A stretch of 64,000 nucleotides of DNA from Streptomyces djakartensis (GTDB taxonomy: Bacteria; Actinomycetota; Actinomycetes; Streptomycetales; Streptomycetaceae), in contig NZ_BMWE01000010.1 of assembly GCF_014651075.1 (NCBI RefSeq), positions 1-64,000 on the forward strand, given 5' to 3'. Every line of letters starts with the position of its first letter. Position 1 is the first letter of the stretch. The translations under genes and the position numbers were made by a program. Below, piece by piece: positions 50,717-57,519 of this stretch. Under the pieces are notes generated by a model. That model saw only the letters and a list, made by a program, of their open reading frames with translations. It had not been told where the DNA came from and did no database searches.

Positions 50717-52075
50717 GTGTTGTCCAGGGAGGGGCACCCTCTCATGCCCTGCCATCCCGCCCGTGCGCGCGAACTACTGCACAAGGGACGGGCAAGGGTC
50801 GTCCGGCAGGTGCCCTTCGTGATCCGTCTGAAGGACCGCACGCGCGACGAGTCGGAGGTCCAGGGGGTGCAGTTGCGCATCGACCCCGGCTCGAAAGGCA
50901 CTGGCCTCGTCCTCACCGATGAAAAGAAGGAGTCCCACGACCAGGGTGGTGCCGTCATTACCGTTCGGCGTGGCTTGGTTGCGATCGAGCTGCAGCACCG
51001 CGGCGACCAGATCCGGGCCGGCCTACGCCAACGCGCCGGATATCGACGCCGCAGGCGCAGAGCAAACCTCCGCTACCGGTCGTCCCGGTCGGCCAACCGT
51101 GCTCGCCGGGCAGGCTGGCTGCCACCCTCCCTGCGCCATCGCGTCGAGACGACCTTCTCTCTGGCCGACCGGCTGTGTCGCTGGGCGCCCGTGACAGAGA
51201 TCCACGTGGAACGCGCCGCCTTCGACACCCACTCGCTGAGCGCGGGCAGATTCCTGCACGGAACCGAGTACCAGCACGGTCCTCTGACGGGGACCACCGT
51301 GCGCGCACACCTGCGAGCAAGGTGGAACGCTGGGTGTGCGTACTGCGGCATGTCCGGCGTGCCCTTGAACGTCGAGCATCTCCGGCCTCGCAGTCGAGGC
51401 GGCTCAAACCGAATTTCCAACCTCGTCGTTGCCTGCGTTCCATGCAACAAGGCCAAGGGCAACATGCCGGTCGAGACCTTCCTGGCTCTTCGTCCCGACC
51501 GTCTTGCGACGATCCTGTCCCAGGCGAAGGTGCCGCTCGATGACGCCGCCGCCATGAACGCCACAAGCCAACAGCTCACACACGCGCTGGCGGGCCTGGG
51601 CAGACCCGTGGACGGCTGGAACAGCCGACTCACCAAGACGAACCGCCTCGCCACAGGCCTCGACAAGACCCACACCCTGGATGCCCTGTGCGTTGGACCT
51701 CTTGATCGCGCGGCTGGCGACCGGATCGTAAGTTTCAGCCGCCAGGTGCTGACGGCCAAGGCCAATGGGCGCGGCTCCTACGCCCGCACCACGCCGGACA
51801 AGCACGGGTTCCCCCGTCTGCTGCGGACTCGAGCCAAGCAGCACTACGGATACGTCACCGGAGATCTCGTACGCGCTGTCATACCCACCGGCAAGTGGGC
51901 TGGGACCTGGACCGGTCGGGTATCGGTGCGGGCCAGGGGGCAGCACAGCCTCACCACACCCACAGGGCGGATCAACGTCTCCCACCGGAATCTCCGGCTT
52001 CTCCAACGGGGTGACGGATACGGGTGGGGCGTCCGCCCCGAACCGTCACGGTCAACCTCTCGGAAAATGGGTTGA
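50717..52075 (+). CDS. iscB: RNA-guided nuclease IscB (RuvC + HNH)
   Basis: 452-residue IscB, the transposon-encoded ancestor of Cas9 that uses an omega RNA to cut matching DNA. PLMP domain at 7-45 (HPLMPCHPARARELLHKGRARVV), RuvC-I with Asp56 (LRIDPGSKGTG), arginine-rich bridge helix at 92-125, RuvC-II with Glu165 (EIHVERAAFD), HNH at 207-247 with Cys207, Cys210, catalytic His221, Asn235, Cys240 and Cys243, RuvC-III with Asp322 (THTLDALCVG), and the C-terminal target-interacting domain ending NLRLLQRGDGYGW. All catalytic residues are intact. Start placed at GTG 50717, just before the PLMP domain; the frame is open from ATG 50405, but those 104 codons coincide with the RNA hairpins. No transposase gene accompanies it, so it depends on a TnpA elsewhere or is stranded. 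Confidence 0.93.
   Translation: MLSREGHPLMPCHPARARELLHKGRARVVRQVPFVIRLKDRTRDESEVQGVQLRIDPGSKGTGLVLTDEKKESHDQGGAVITVRRGLVAIELQHRGDQIRAGLRQRAGYRRRRRRANLRYRSSRSANRARRAGWLPPSLRHRVETTFSLADRLCRWAPVTEIHVERAAFDTHSLSAGRFLHGTEYQHGPLTGTTVRAHLRARWNAGCAYCGMSGVPLNVEHLRPRSRGGSNRISNLVVACVPCNKAKGNMPVETFLALRPDRLATILSQAKVPLDDAAAMNATSQQLTHALAGLGRPVDGWNSRLTKTNRLATGLDKTHTLDALCVGPLDRAAGDRIVSFSRQVLTAKANGRGSYARTTPDKHGFPRLLRTRAKQHYGYVTGDLVRAVIPTGKWAGTWTGRVSVRARGQHSLTTPTGRINVSHRNLRLLQRGDGYGWGVRPEPSRSTSRKMG
52026..52039. other. Possible right-end hairpin of the IscB element
   Basis: GGGGCG (52026-52031) pairs with CGCCCC (52034-52039), within the last codons of iscB. IS200/IS605-type elements carry subterminal hairpins; this is the only strong one near the 3' end. 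The element boundary is not established. Confidence 0.35.
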
Positions 52076-52101
52076 TCGGTGGCCGGGGTGGTTCCTACTC
52101 T
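52072..52101 (+). promoter_or_regulatory. Candidate promoter of the HIT-family gene
   Basis: TTGATC (52072-52077), 18-bp spacer, TACTCT (52096-52101). It overlaps the last codon of iscB; if real, the right end of the inserted element lies left of it. Confidence 0.4.
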
Positions 52102-52134
52102 GTGGCTCACACCCGAAAGGAGGTGATCCGGCAG

Positions 52135-52173
52135 ATGTATGAATCCCGGACGCGTGAGGTGGCTGCGGGCTAG
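52135..52173 (+). CDS. 12-residue leader peptide with extreme Shine-Dalgarno
   Basis: ATG 52135 encodes MYESRTREVAAG then TAG. It is preceded by AAAGGAGGTGATCC (52116-52129), complementary to 14 nt at the 3' end of 16S rRNA. Downstream lies a long inverted repeat and then the HIT-family gene. Such a layout is typical of translation-coupled leaders, though no regulator or ligand is evident. Confidence 0.5.
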   Translation: MYESRTREVAAG

Positions 52174-52253
52174 CGGCCCGACACCACACACAGTGCGGTG
52201 CCGGACCAGCGCGTGAGCGAGCGCGCAGCCGGCCCAATCTCCAGCAGTCACCC

Positions 52254-52314
52254 GACCCGCGAGTCGCCGGTACGTCCGGCCGGCTCCTCTCCGGAGGAAC
52301 CAGACTCGCGGGTC
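52254..52314 (+). promoter_or_regulatory. Long inverted repeat in the leader of the HIT-family gene
   Basis: GACCCGCGAGTC (52254-52265) and GACTCGCGGGTC (52303-52314) are exact 12-bp complements. The 37 nt between them form further small stems (CCGGCCGG, CTCCTCTCCGGAGG). No T-tract follows. The stem ends 20 bp before the HIT gene start and could act as attenuator. Confidence 0.65.
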
Positions 52315-52334
52315 GTCTGCGTTCTCAGGGGGCG

Positions 52335-52811
52335 ATGGTGGTGGATGACTGGCGCACCGATCGGATCGGCAGTGCCCTGCGAGGCCGGAATCCGGCCGTG
52401 ATGCGAAGGCTCGACGCCGGGTTCGCGGTGATCGGCGATGTGCAGTTTCTGCCCGGCTACTCGGTGCTGCTGACCGACGATCCCTCAGTGGAGCGGCTGT
52501 CGGAACTGCCGCGGAGCAGGCGGCTGGCGTTCCTGGGGGACATGGAGCGGCTGGGGGAAGCCGTCGAGCGGGCCTGTCGGCGGGTGGACACGGGGTTTCG
52601 CCGGGTCAACCTGGAGATTCTCGGAAACGCCGACGGGTTCCTGCACGCGCATGTGTGGCCGCGGTACGAGTGGGAGCCCGAGGAGCTGGTGCGGCGGCCC
52701 GTGTGGCTCTACCCGCGGGAGATGTGGACCGAGGAGCGGTATGCGCTCGGGGCGCGGCACGGTCCGCTGCGGGAGACGCTCGGTGAGGAGCTGGACCGGC
52801 TTACGGGGTGA
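52335..52811 (+). CDS. HIT-family protein (possible dinucleoside polyphosphate hydrolase)
   Basis: 158-residue histidine-triad-like protein. NADGFLHAHVWPRYEWEPEEL (about 96-116) carries the H-x-H core of the triad, and the N-terminal half has the FAVIGDVQFLPGYSVLLTDDP strand pair. HIT enzymes act on nucleotidyl substrates such as Ap4A. The third His of the classical HxHxH is Trp here, as in some actinobacterial members. ATG 52335 chosen; a leader peptide and a strong stem precede it. Confidence 0.8.
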   Translation: MVVDDWRTDRIGSALRGRNPAVMRRLDAGFAVIGDVQFLPGYSVLLTDDPSVERLSELPRSRRLAFLGDMERLGEAVERACRRVDTGFRRVNLEILGNADGFLHAHVWPRYEWEPEELVRRPVWLYPREMWTEERYALGARHGPLRETLGEELDRLTG

Positions 52812-52862
52812 GACGTGCGGACGGCCTCACCCGGAGGCGGGTGAGGCCGTGGGTGGGGCAGG

Positions 52863-53963
52863 TCAGTGGGCGATGTCCCCGTACCCCTCGATCTCGCGCG
52901 GATTGCGGGGGCCGGGGCCGGTGTAGCGGGCCGAGGGGCGGACCAGGCGGCCCGTGCGCTTCTGTTCGAGGATGTGGGCGGACCAGCCGGCCGTGCGGGC
53001 GCAGGTGAACATGGACGTGAACATGTGGGCCGGGACCTCGGCGAAGTCCAGGACTATGGCCGCCCAGAACTCGACGTTGGTGGCGAGGACGCGGTCGGGG
53101 CGGCGCGCGTGGAGTTCGGCGAGGGCGGCCTTTTCGAGGGCCTCGGCGACCTCGAAGCGGGGGGCTCCCAGTTCGCGGGCGGTGCGGCGCAGGACCCGGG
53201 CCCTCGGGTCCTCGGCGCGGTATACGCGGTGGCCGAAGCCCATGAGGCGTTCGCCCTTGTCGAGCGCGTTCTTGACGTAGGCCTCGGCGTCTCCCGTGCG
53301 CTCGATCTCCTCGATCATGCCGAGGACCCGGGAGGGGGCGCCGCCGTGCAGCGGGCCGGACATGGCGCCCACGGCGCCGGAGAGGGCCGCAGCGACGTCC
53401 GCGCCGGTCGAGGCGATCACGCGGGCCGTGAAGGTGGACGCGTTCATGCCGTGCTCGGCGGCGCTCGTCCAGTACGCGTCCACCGCCGCGACGTGCTTGG
53501 GGTCGGGCTCGCCGCGCCAGCGGATCATGAAGCGTTCGACGACGGAGTGGGCCTTGTCGATCTCGCGCTGCGGGACCATGGGCAGGCCCTGGCCGCGGGC
53601 GGACTGGGCGACGTAGGACAGGGCCATGACGGCGGCTCGTGCCAGGTCCTCGCGGGCCTCTTCGGCGTCGATGTCGAGGAGGGGTTTCAGGCCCCAGACG
53701 GGGGCCAGCATGGCCAGGGCGGACTGGACGTCCACGCGGATGTCGCCGGAGTGCACGGGGATGGGGAAGGGCTCGGCGGGCGGGAGGCCGGGGTTGAAGG
53801 CGCCGTCGACGAGCAGCCCCCAGACGTTGCCGAAGGAGACGTGGCCGACGAGGTCCTCGATGTCGACGCCCCGGTACCGGAGGGCGCCGCCCTCCTTGTC
53901 CGGTTCGGCGATCTCCGTCTCGAACGCGACGACTCCCTCGAGCCCGGGTACGAAGTCGGACAT
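52863..53963 (-). CDS. Citrate synthase (second-type, 366 residues)
   Basis: Condenses acetyl-CoA or another acyl-CoA with oxaloacetate. Catalytic His in AEHGMNAS (about 170-177), His in MGFGHRVYRAEDPRA (about 240-254) and Asp in LDFAEVPAHMFTSMFTCARTAGW (about 308-330) are all present. The chain is shorter than the 430-residue hexameric enzymes and fits the dimeric CitA/2-methylcitrate-like type of Gram-positives. ATG 53963. Divergent from pdxH with 287 bp between. Given the acyl-CoA genes near by, a methylcitrate role cannot be excluded. Confidence 0.9.
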   Translation of the reverse strand: MSDFVPGLEGVVAFETEIAEPDKEGGALRYRGVDIEDLVGHVSFGNVWGLLVDGAFNPGLPPAEPFPIPVHSGDIRVDVQSALAMLAPVWGLKPLLDIDAEEAREDLARAAVMALSYVAQSARGQGLPMVPQREIDKAHSVVERFMIRWRGEPDPKHVAAVDAYWTSAAEHGMNASTFTARVIASTGADVAAALSGAVGAMSGPLHGGAPSRVLGMIEEIERTGDAEAYVKNALDKGERLMGFGHRVYRAEDPRARVLRRTARELGAPRFEVAEALEKAALAELHARRPDRVLATNVEFWAAIVLDFAEVPAHMFTSMFTCARTAGWSAHILEQKRTGRLVRPSARYTGPGPRNPREIEGYGDIAH

Positions 53964-54250
53964 CAGGCGGCTCCTCGTGATGTGAGTGACGGATGGTGTT
54001 GATGTGGGGTGGGACGACGGACCATGTGCCAGTCAGCTTGCGAAGCGGGCGGCCGTCCGGTGGATCCACGGTCGTGCGCGGCGACTCGCGGTCCGGGCCG
54101 GTCTCCCCCCTGTGATGCCCCGTGCGGCTGGCGGTCACCCAACCGGAACGGCACCGAAACGATATCCCTGAGTGCCACTGTTGGGGAGAGTTCGCGGCAC
54201 TCAGTGCCACTCAGTGACGAAGGACACCGTCCGTACGGCAAGATGACCGG

Positions 54251-54919
54251 GTGACCGACCGCGACGCCGTCCCCTTCGATCTGGCCTCGATGCGCAAGCA
54301 CTACCGGGCCGAGGGCCTCTCCGAGACCGAGCTGGCCGCCACCCCCGTCGAGCAGTTCGCGCGCTGGTTCAAACAGGCCGCGACGGACGGCGGGCTCTTC
54401 GAGCCGAACGCCATGGTCGTCTCGACGGCCGACGCCGAGGGGCGGCCCAGCTCCCGTACGGTGCTGCTGAAGCACTTCGACGAGCAGGGCTTCGTGTTCT
54501 ACACGAACTACGGCTCCCGCAAGGCGCGCGACCTGGCGGACAACCCGTACGTCTCGCTGCTGTTCCCCTGGCATCCGATGGCCCGGCAGGTCATCGTGTC
54601 GGGAGTGGCGCGGCGTACCGGGCGGGAGGAGACGGCGGCGTACTTCCGGACCCGGCCACACGGTTCGCAGCTGGGCGCGTGGGCCAGTGCGCAGTCGTCG
54701 GTGGTCGCCACGCGCGCCGACATCGACGCGGCGTACGCCGAGCTGGCCGCGCGCTACCCGGAGGGCGAGCAGGTGCCGGTGCCGCCGCACTGGGGCGGTT
54801 TCCGGGTTGCCCCGCGGTCGGTGGAGTTCTGGCAGGGCCGCGAGAACCGGTTGCACGACCGGTTGCGGTACGTGGAGCGGCCGGACGGGAGCTGGCGGGT
54901 GGAGCGGCTCGGTCCCTGA
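54251..54919 (+). CDS. pdxH: Pyridoxamine 5'-phosphate oxidase
   Basis: 222-residue FMN enzyme that oxidises pyridoxine or pyridoxamine phosphate to pyridoxal phosphate. Signature blocks: PNAMVVSTADAEGRPSSRTVLLKHFDEQGFVFYTNYGSRKARDLADNP (about 55-102), YFRTRPHGSQLGAWASAQS (about 130-148) and the C-terminal VEFWQGRENRLHDRLRY, all canonical. Placed next to citrate synthase, a pairing I recall as conserved in Streptomyces. GTG start at 54251. Confidence 0.94.
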   Translation: MTDRDAVPFDLASMRKHYRAEGLSETELAATPVEQFARWFKQAATDGGLFEPNAMVVSTADAEGRPSSRTVLLKHFDEQGFVFYTNYGSRKARDLADNPYVSLLFPWHPMARQVIVSGVARRTGREETAAYFRTRPHGSQLGAWASAQSSVVATRADIDAAYAELAARYPEGEQVPVPPHWGGFRVAPRSVEFWQGRENRLHDRLRYVERPDGSWRVERLGP

Positions 54920-54934
54920 CGGCTGCCGGGGCTC

Positions 54935-55552
54935 CTACGGGCGTCGCAGTGCCTCTTCCAGCAGTCCCGCCCACTGCGCCACCACCCGTTCCCGGCGGGA
55001 GGTGTCGTCGGTGAGGAGGTTGGCGAGGCCGAGGCCGCGGGCCATGTCGAGGAGGCCCTGGACGGTTTCGCGGACGCCGGGGCGGGTCTCGTCGGCGCCG
55101 AGGAGGTCGACCGCTATGCGGTGGGTTTCGCGGCCCACGCGGGATTCGAGTTCGGTGACGCGGGGGCGGAGCTGGTCCTCGTCGGAGGCGGCCACCCAGA
55201 GGTGGAGGGCCGCGCGGAACAGCGGTCCGGTGTAGAGGTCGACCAGGGCGGCGACGACCGCGTGGCGGTCTCCGGCGGCGCCCTGCGGGAACAGGGCGCG
55301 CAGGGCCGTGGAGCGTTCCTCGGCGACGTACTCGACGGCCGCGGTGAAGAGGTCCTCGCGGGTCGGGAAGTGGTGCTGGGCGGCGCCGCGGGAGACACCG
55401 GCGCGTTCGGCGACGACGGAGACCGTGGAGCCGGCCCAGCCGTGTTCCGCGAGGCAGGCGACGGCGGCTTCCAGGAGCCGCTGCCGGGTGGCCCGGCTGC
55501 GGTCCTGCTTGGGGACTCGCTCCGCTCGGTCGGCCGTGTTCACACCGCCCAT
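54935..55552 (-). CDS. TetR family transcriptional regulator (carboxylase operon)
   Basis: 205-residue TetR protein: DNA-binding helix-turn-helix at about 20-65 (TRQRLLEAAVACLAEHGWAGSTVSVVAERAGVSRGAAQHHFPTREDLF), effector domain after. It is the last gene of the operon running from 63437 leftward, and the enoyl-CoA hydratase stop lies 1 bp before its ATG. It probably senses an acyl-CoA from the pathway and binds the palindrome at 63516-63527. Confidence 0.9.
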   Translation of the reverse strand: MGGVNTADRAERVPKQDRSRATRQRLLEAAVACLAEHGWAGSTVSVVAERAGVSRGAAQHHFPTREDLFTAAVEYVAEERSTALRALFPQGAAGDRHAVVAALVDLYTGPLFRAALHLWVAASDEDQLRPRVTELESRVGRETHRIAVDLLGADETRPGVRETVQGLLDMARGLGLANLLTDDTSRRERVVAQWAGLLEEALRRP

Positions 55553-55553
55553 G

Positions 55554-56294
55554 TCATCGCACCGCCCATGCCGGATCCCGTCGTTCGAGGAAGGCCGTCA
55601 TCCCCTCGCGGGCCTGCGGGGAGGAGAACAGCCGGGCCGAGAGCGCGGTGAGGTGTGCCGCGTCCCGGTCGAAGGCCTCCAGCACCCTAGCCGTGAGCAG
55701 CCGTTTCGTCTCGGCCAGGGCGTCGGGGGCCGCTCGGCGCAGGCCGTCCAGGACGGGGGCCAGGGTCGCGTCGACGTCGTCGCCGTGGGTGGTGATCAGG
55801 CCGGTCGTGGTGGCCGCGGCGGCGTCGAGGCGTTCGCCGGTGAGGTAGTAGCGGGCCAGGGCGCGCGGGTCCGTGCGCGGCAGGAGCGGCAGGGAGATGA
55901 CGGCGGGGGCCACGCCGATGCGGACCTCGGTGAAGGCGAAGGTGGCCTCGGTGGAGGCGGCCGCGATGTCGCAGGCGGCCAGCAGGCCGAGGCCGCCGGC
56001 GCGGACGTGGCCGGTGACGCGGGCGACGACCGGTTTGGGCAGTTCGATGATCTGCCGGAGCAGGCCGGTGAGGGCCTCGGGGGGCGGGGGGTCGCGGAGG
56101 TCGGCGCCCGCGCTGAAGGTGTTGCCGGTGTGGGTGAGGACGACCGCGCGGACTCCGGTGTCCTCGCCGGCGTCGGTGAGCGCGTCGGCCAGTTCGCCGA
56201 CCAGGGCCGCCGAGAGGGCGTTGCGGTTGTCCGGTGAGTCGAGGGTGAGGGTTTCGACGGCACGTGTGCGTGCCCTGCTCACCAAGGCGTGCAT
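55554..56294 (-). CDS. Enoyl-CoA hydratase family protein
   Basis: 246-residue crotonase-fold enzyme; SAGADLRDPP (about 61-70) and TGHVRAGGLGLLAACDIAAASTEATFAFTEVRIGVAPA (about 94-131) form the active-site blocks. In leucine-type pathways this position is taken by methylglutaconyl-CoA hydratase and in the terpenoid pathway by isohexenylglutaconyl-CoA hydratase. ATG 56294, 39 bp after the acyl-CoA dehydrogenase stop. Confidence 0.9.
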   Translation of the reverse strand: MHALVSRARTRAVETLTLDSPDNRNALSAALVGELADALTDAGEDTGVRAVVLTHTGNTFSAGADLRDPPPPEALTGLLRQIIELPKPVVARVTGHVRAGGLGLLAACDIAAASTEATFAFTEVRIGVAPAVISLPLLPRTDPRALARYYLTGERLDAAAATTTGLITTHGDDVDATLAPVLDGLRRAAPDALAETKRLLTARVLEAFDRDAAHLTALSARLFSSPQAREGMTAFLERRDPAWAVR

Positions 56295-56333
56295 CGTGTG
56301 GTTCCTCCTCCGGCGCGTGGGCCGTCCCGGTGC

Positions 56334-57461
56334 TCAGTACGACTTGGGCAGGCCCAGGGTCTGGTGGGAGACGTAGTTGAGGATCATTTCCCGGCTCACC
56401 GGGGCGATACGGGCCACCCGCGCGGCCGTTGTCAGACGGGCGAGGCCGTACTCGCGGGTGAGGCCGTTGCCGCCGAGGGTGTGCACGGCCTGGTCGACCG
56501 CCTTCACGCAGGCTTCCCCGGCCGCGTACTTCGCCATGTTGGCGGCCTCCCCGGCGCCCGTGTCGTCGCCGGCGTCGTAGAGGCTCGCCGCCCTCTGCAT
56601 CATCAGGCGGGCGAGTTCGAGGTCGATGTGCGCCTGGGCGAGGGGGTGGGCGATGGCCTGGTGGGCGCCGATGGGGGTGTTCCAGACGGTGCGGTCGCGG
56701 GCGTACTCGACCGCTTTCGCGAGGGCGTGGCGGCCCATGCCGATCGCGAAGGCGGCCGTCATGATGCGCTCGGGGTTGAGACCGGCGAAGAGCTGGAGGA
56801 GTCCCGCGTCCTCGTCGCCGACGAGGGCGTCGGCGGGCAGCCGCACGTCGTCGAGCGTCAGCTCGAACTGCTTCTCCGCGGCGTTCAGTTCCATGTCGAT
56901 GGGGTGGCGGGTGAAGCCGGGGGCCTCGCGCGGGACGATGAACAGGCAGGGCTTGAGGCGGCCGGTGCGGGCGTCCTCGGTGCGGCCGACGATGAGGGTC
57001 GCGTCCGCGATGTCGACGCCGGAGATGAAGACCTTTCGGCCTTTGAGGATCCAGTCCCCGGTGTCCTGGTCGCGGCGGGCGGTGGTGGTGATGCGGTGGC
57101 TGTTGGAGCCGGCGTCCGGTTCGGTGATGCCGAAGGCCATGATGCGGGTGCCGTCGGCGAGGCCCGGGAGCCACTGTTGTTTCTGGGCGTCCGTGCCGAA
57201 GCGGGATATCACCGTGCCGCAGATGGCCGGTGAGACCACCAGCATGAGCAGGGGGCAGCCGGCCGCGCCGAGTTCTTCGAGGACGATGGAGAGTTCGGAG
57301 ATGCCTCCGCCGCCGCCTCCGTGTTCCTCGGGGAGGTTGACGCCGAGGTAGCCGAGTTTGCCTGCGTCGGTCCAGAGTTGCTGGGTGTCGCCTGCGCGGC
57401 CGTGGCGTTTGCCGAACGCGGCGACGGCTTCTCGTAGGGCCTTGTGGTGTTCGGTGTCCAT
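56334..57461 (-). CDS. Acyl-CoA dehydrogenase
   Basis: 375-residue acyl-CoA dehydrogenase of the isovaleryl/citronellyl-CoA-like group. FGITEPDAGSNSHRITTTARRD (about 112-133) and DWILKGRKVFISGVDIADATLIVGRTED follow the FAD-binding order; the C-terminal LGGNGLTREYGLARLTTAARVARIAPVSREMILNYV is typical. Operon gene between carboxylase alpha and enoyl-CoA hydratase. A 57-bp gap to the carboxylase alpha gene contains a dispersed repeat copy. Confidence 0.92.
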   Translation of the reverse strand: MDTEHHKALREAVAAFGKRHGRAGDTQQLWTDAGKLGYLGVNLPEEHGGGGGGISELSIVLEELGAAGCPLLMLVVSPAICGTVISRFGTDAQKQQWLPGLADGTRIMAFGITEPDAGSNSHRITTTARRDQDTGDWILKGRKVFISGVDIADATLIVGRTEDARTGRLKPCLFIVPREAPGFTRHPIDMELNAAEKQFELTLDDVRLPADALVGDEDAGLLQLFAGLNPERIMTAAFAIGMGRHALAKAVEYARDRTVWNTPIGAHQAIAHPLAQAHIDLELARLMMQRAASLYDAGDDTGAGEAANMAKYAAGEACVKAVDQAVHTLGGNGLTREYGLARLTTAARVARIAPVSREMILNYVSHQTLGLPKSY

Positions 57462-57473
57462 CGGTGTCCTTTC

Positions 57474-57519
57474 GGGTGCGGGCTGTACGTGGCTGGTCGC
57501 GCAGTTCCCCGCGCCCCTT
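57474..57519 (-). repeat. Dispersed intergenic repeat, copy e (inverted)
   Basis: Reverse complement of the dispersed repeat: GGTCGCGCAGTTCCCCGCGC preceded by gggctgtacgtggct. Fills the gap between the carboxylase alpha and acyl-CoA dehydrogenase genes within an operon. Confidence 0.75.

Noticed and set aside
52254..52314. Inverted repeat as the right end of the IscB element
   Set aside because: It lies beyond a likely promoter and leader ORF for the HIT gene, so it more probably belongs to that gene's leader; not excluded.
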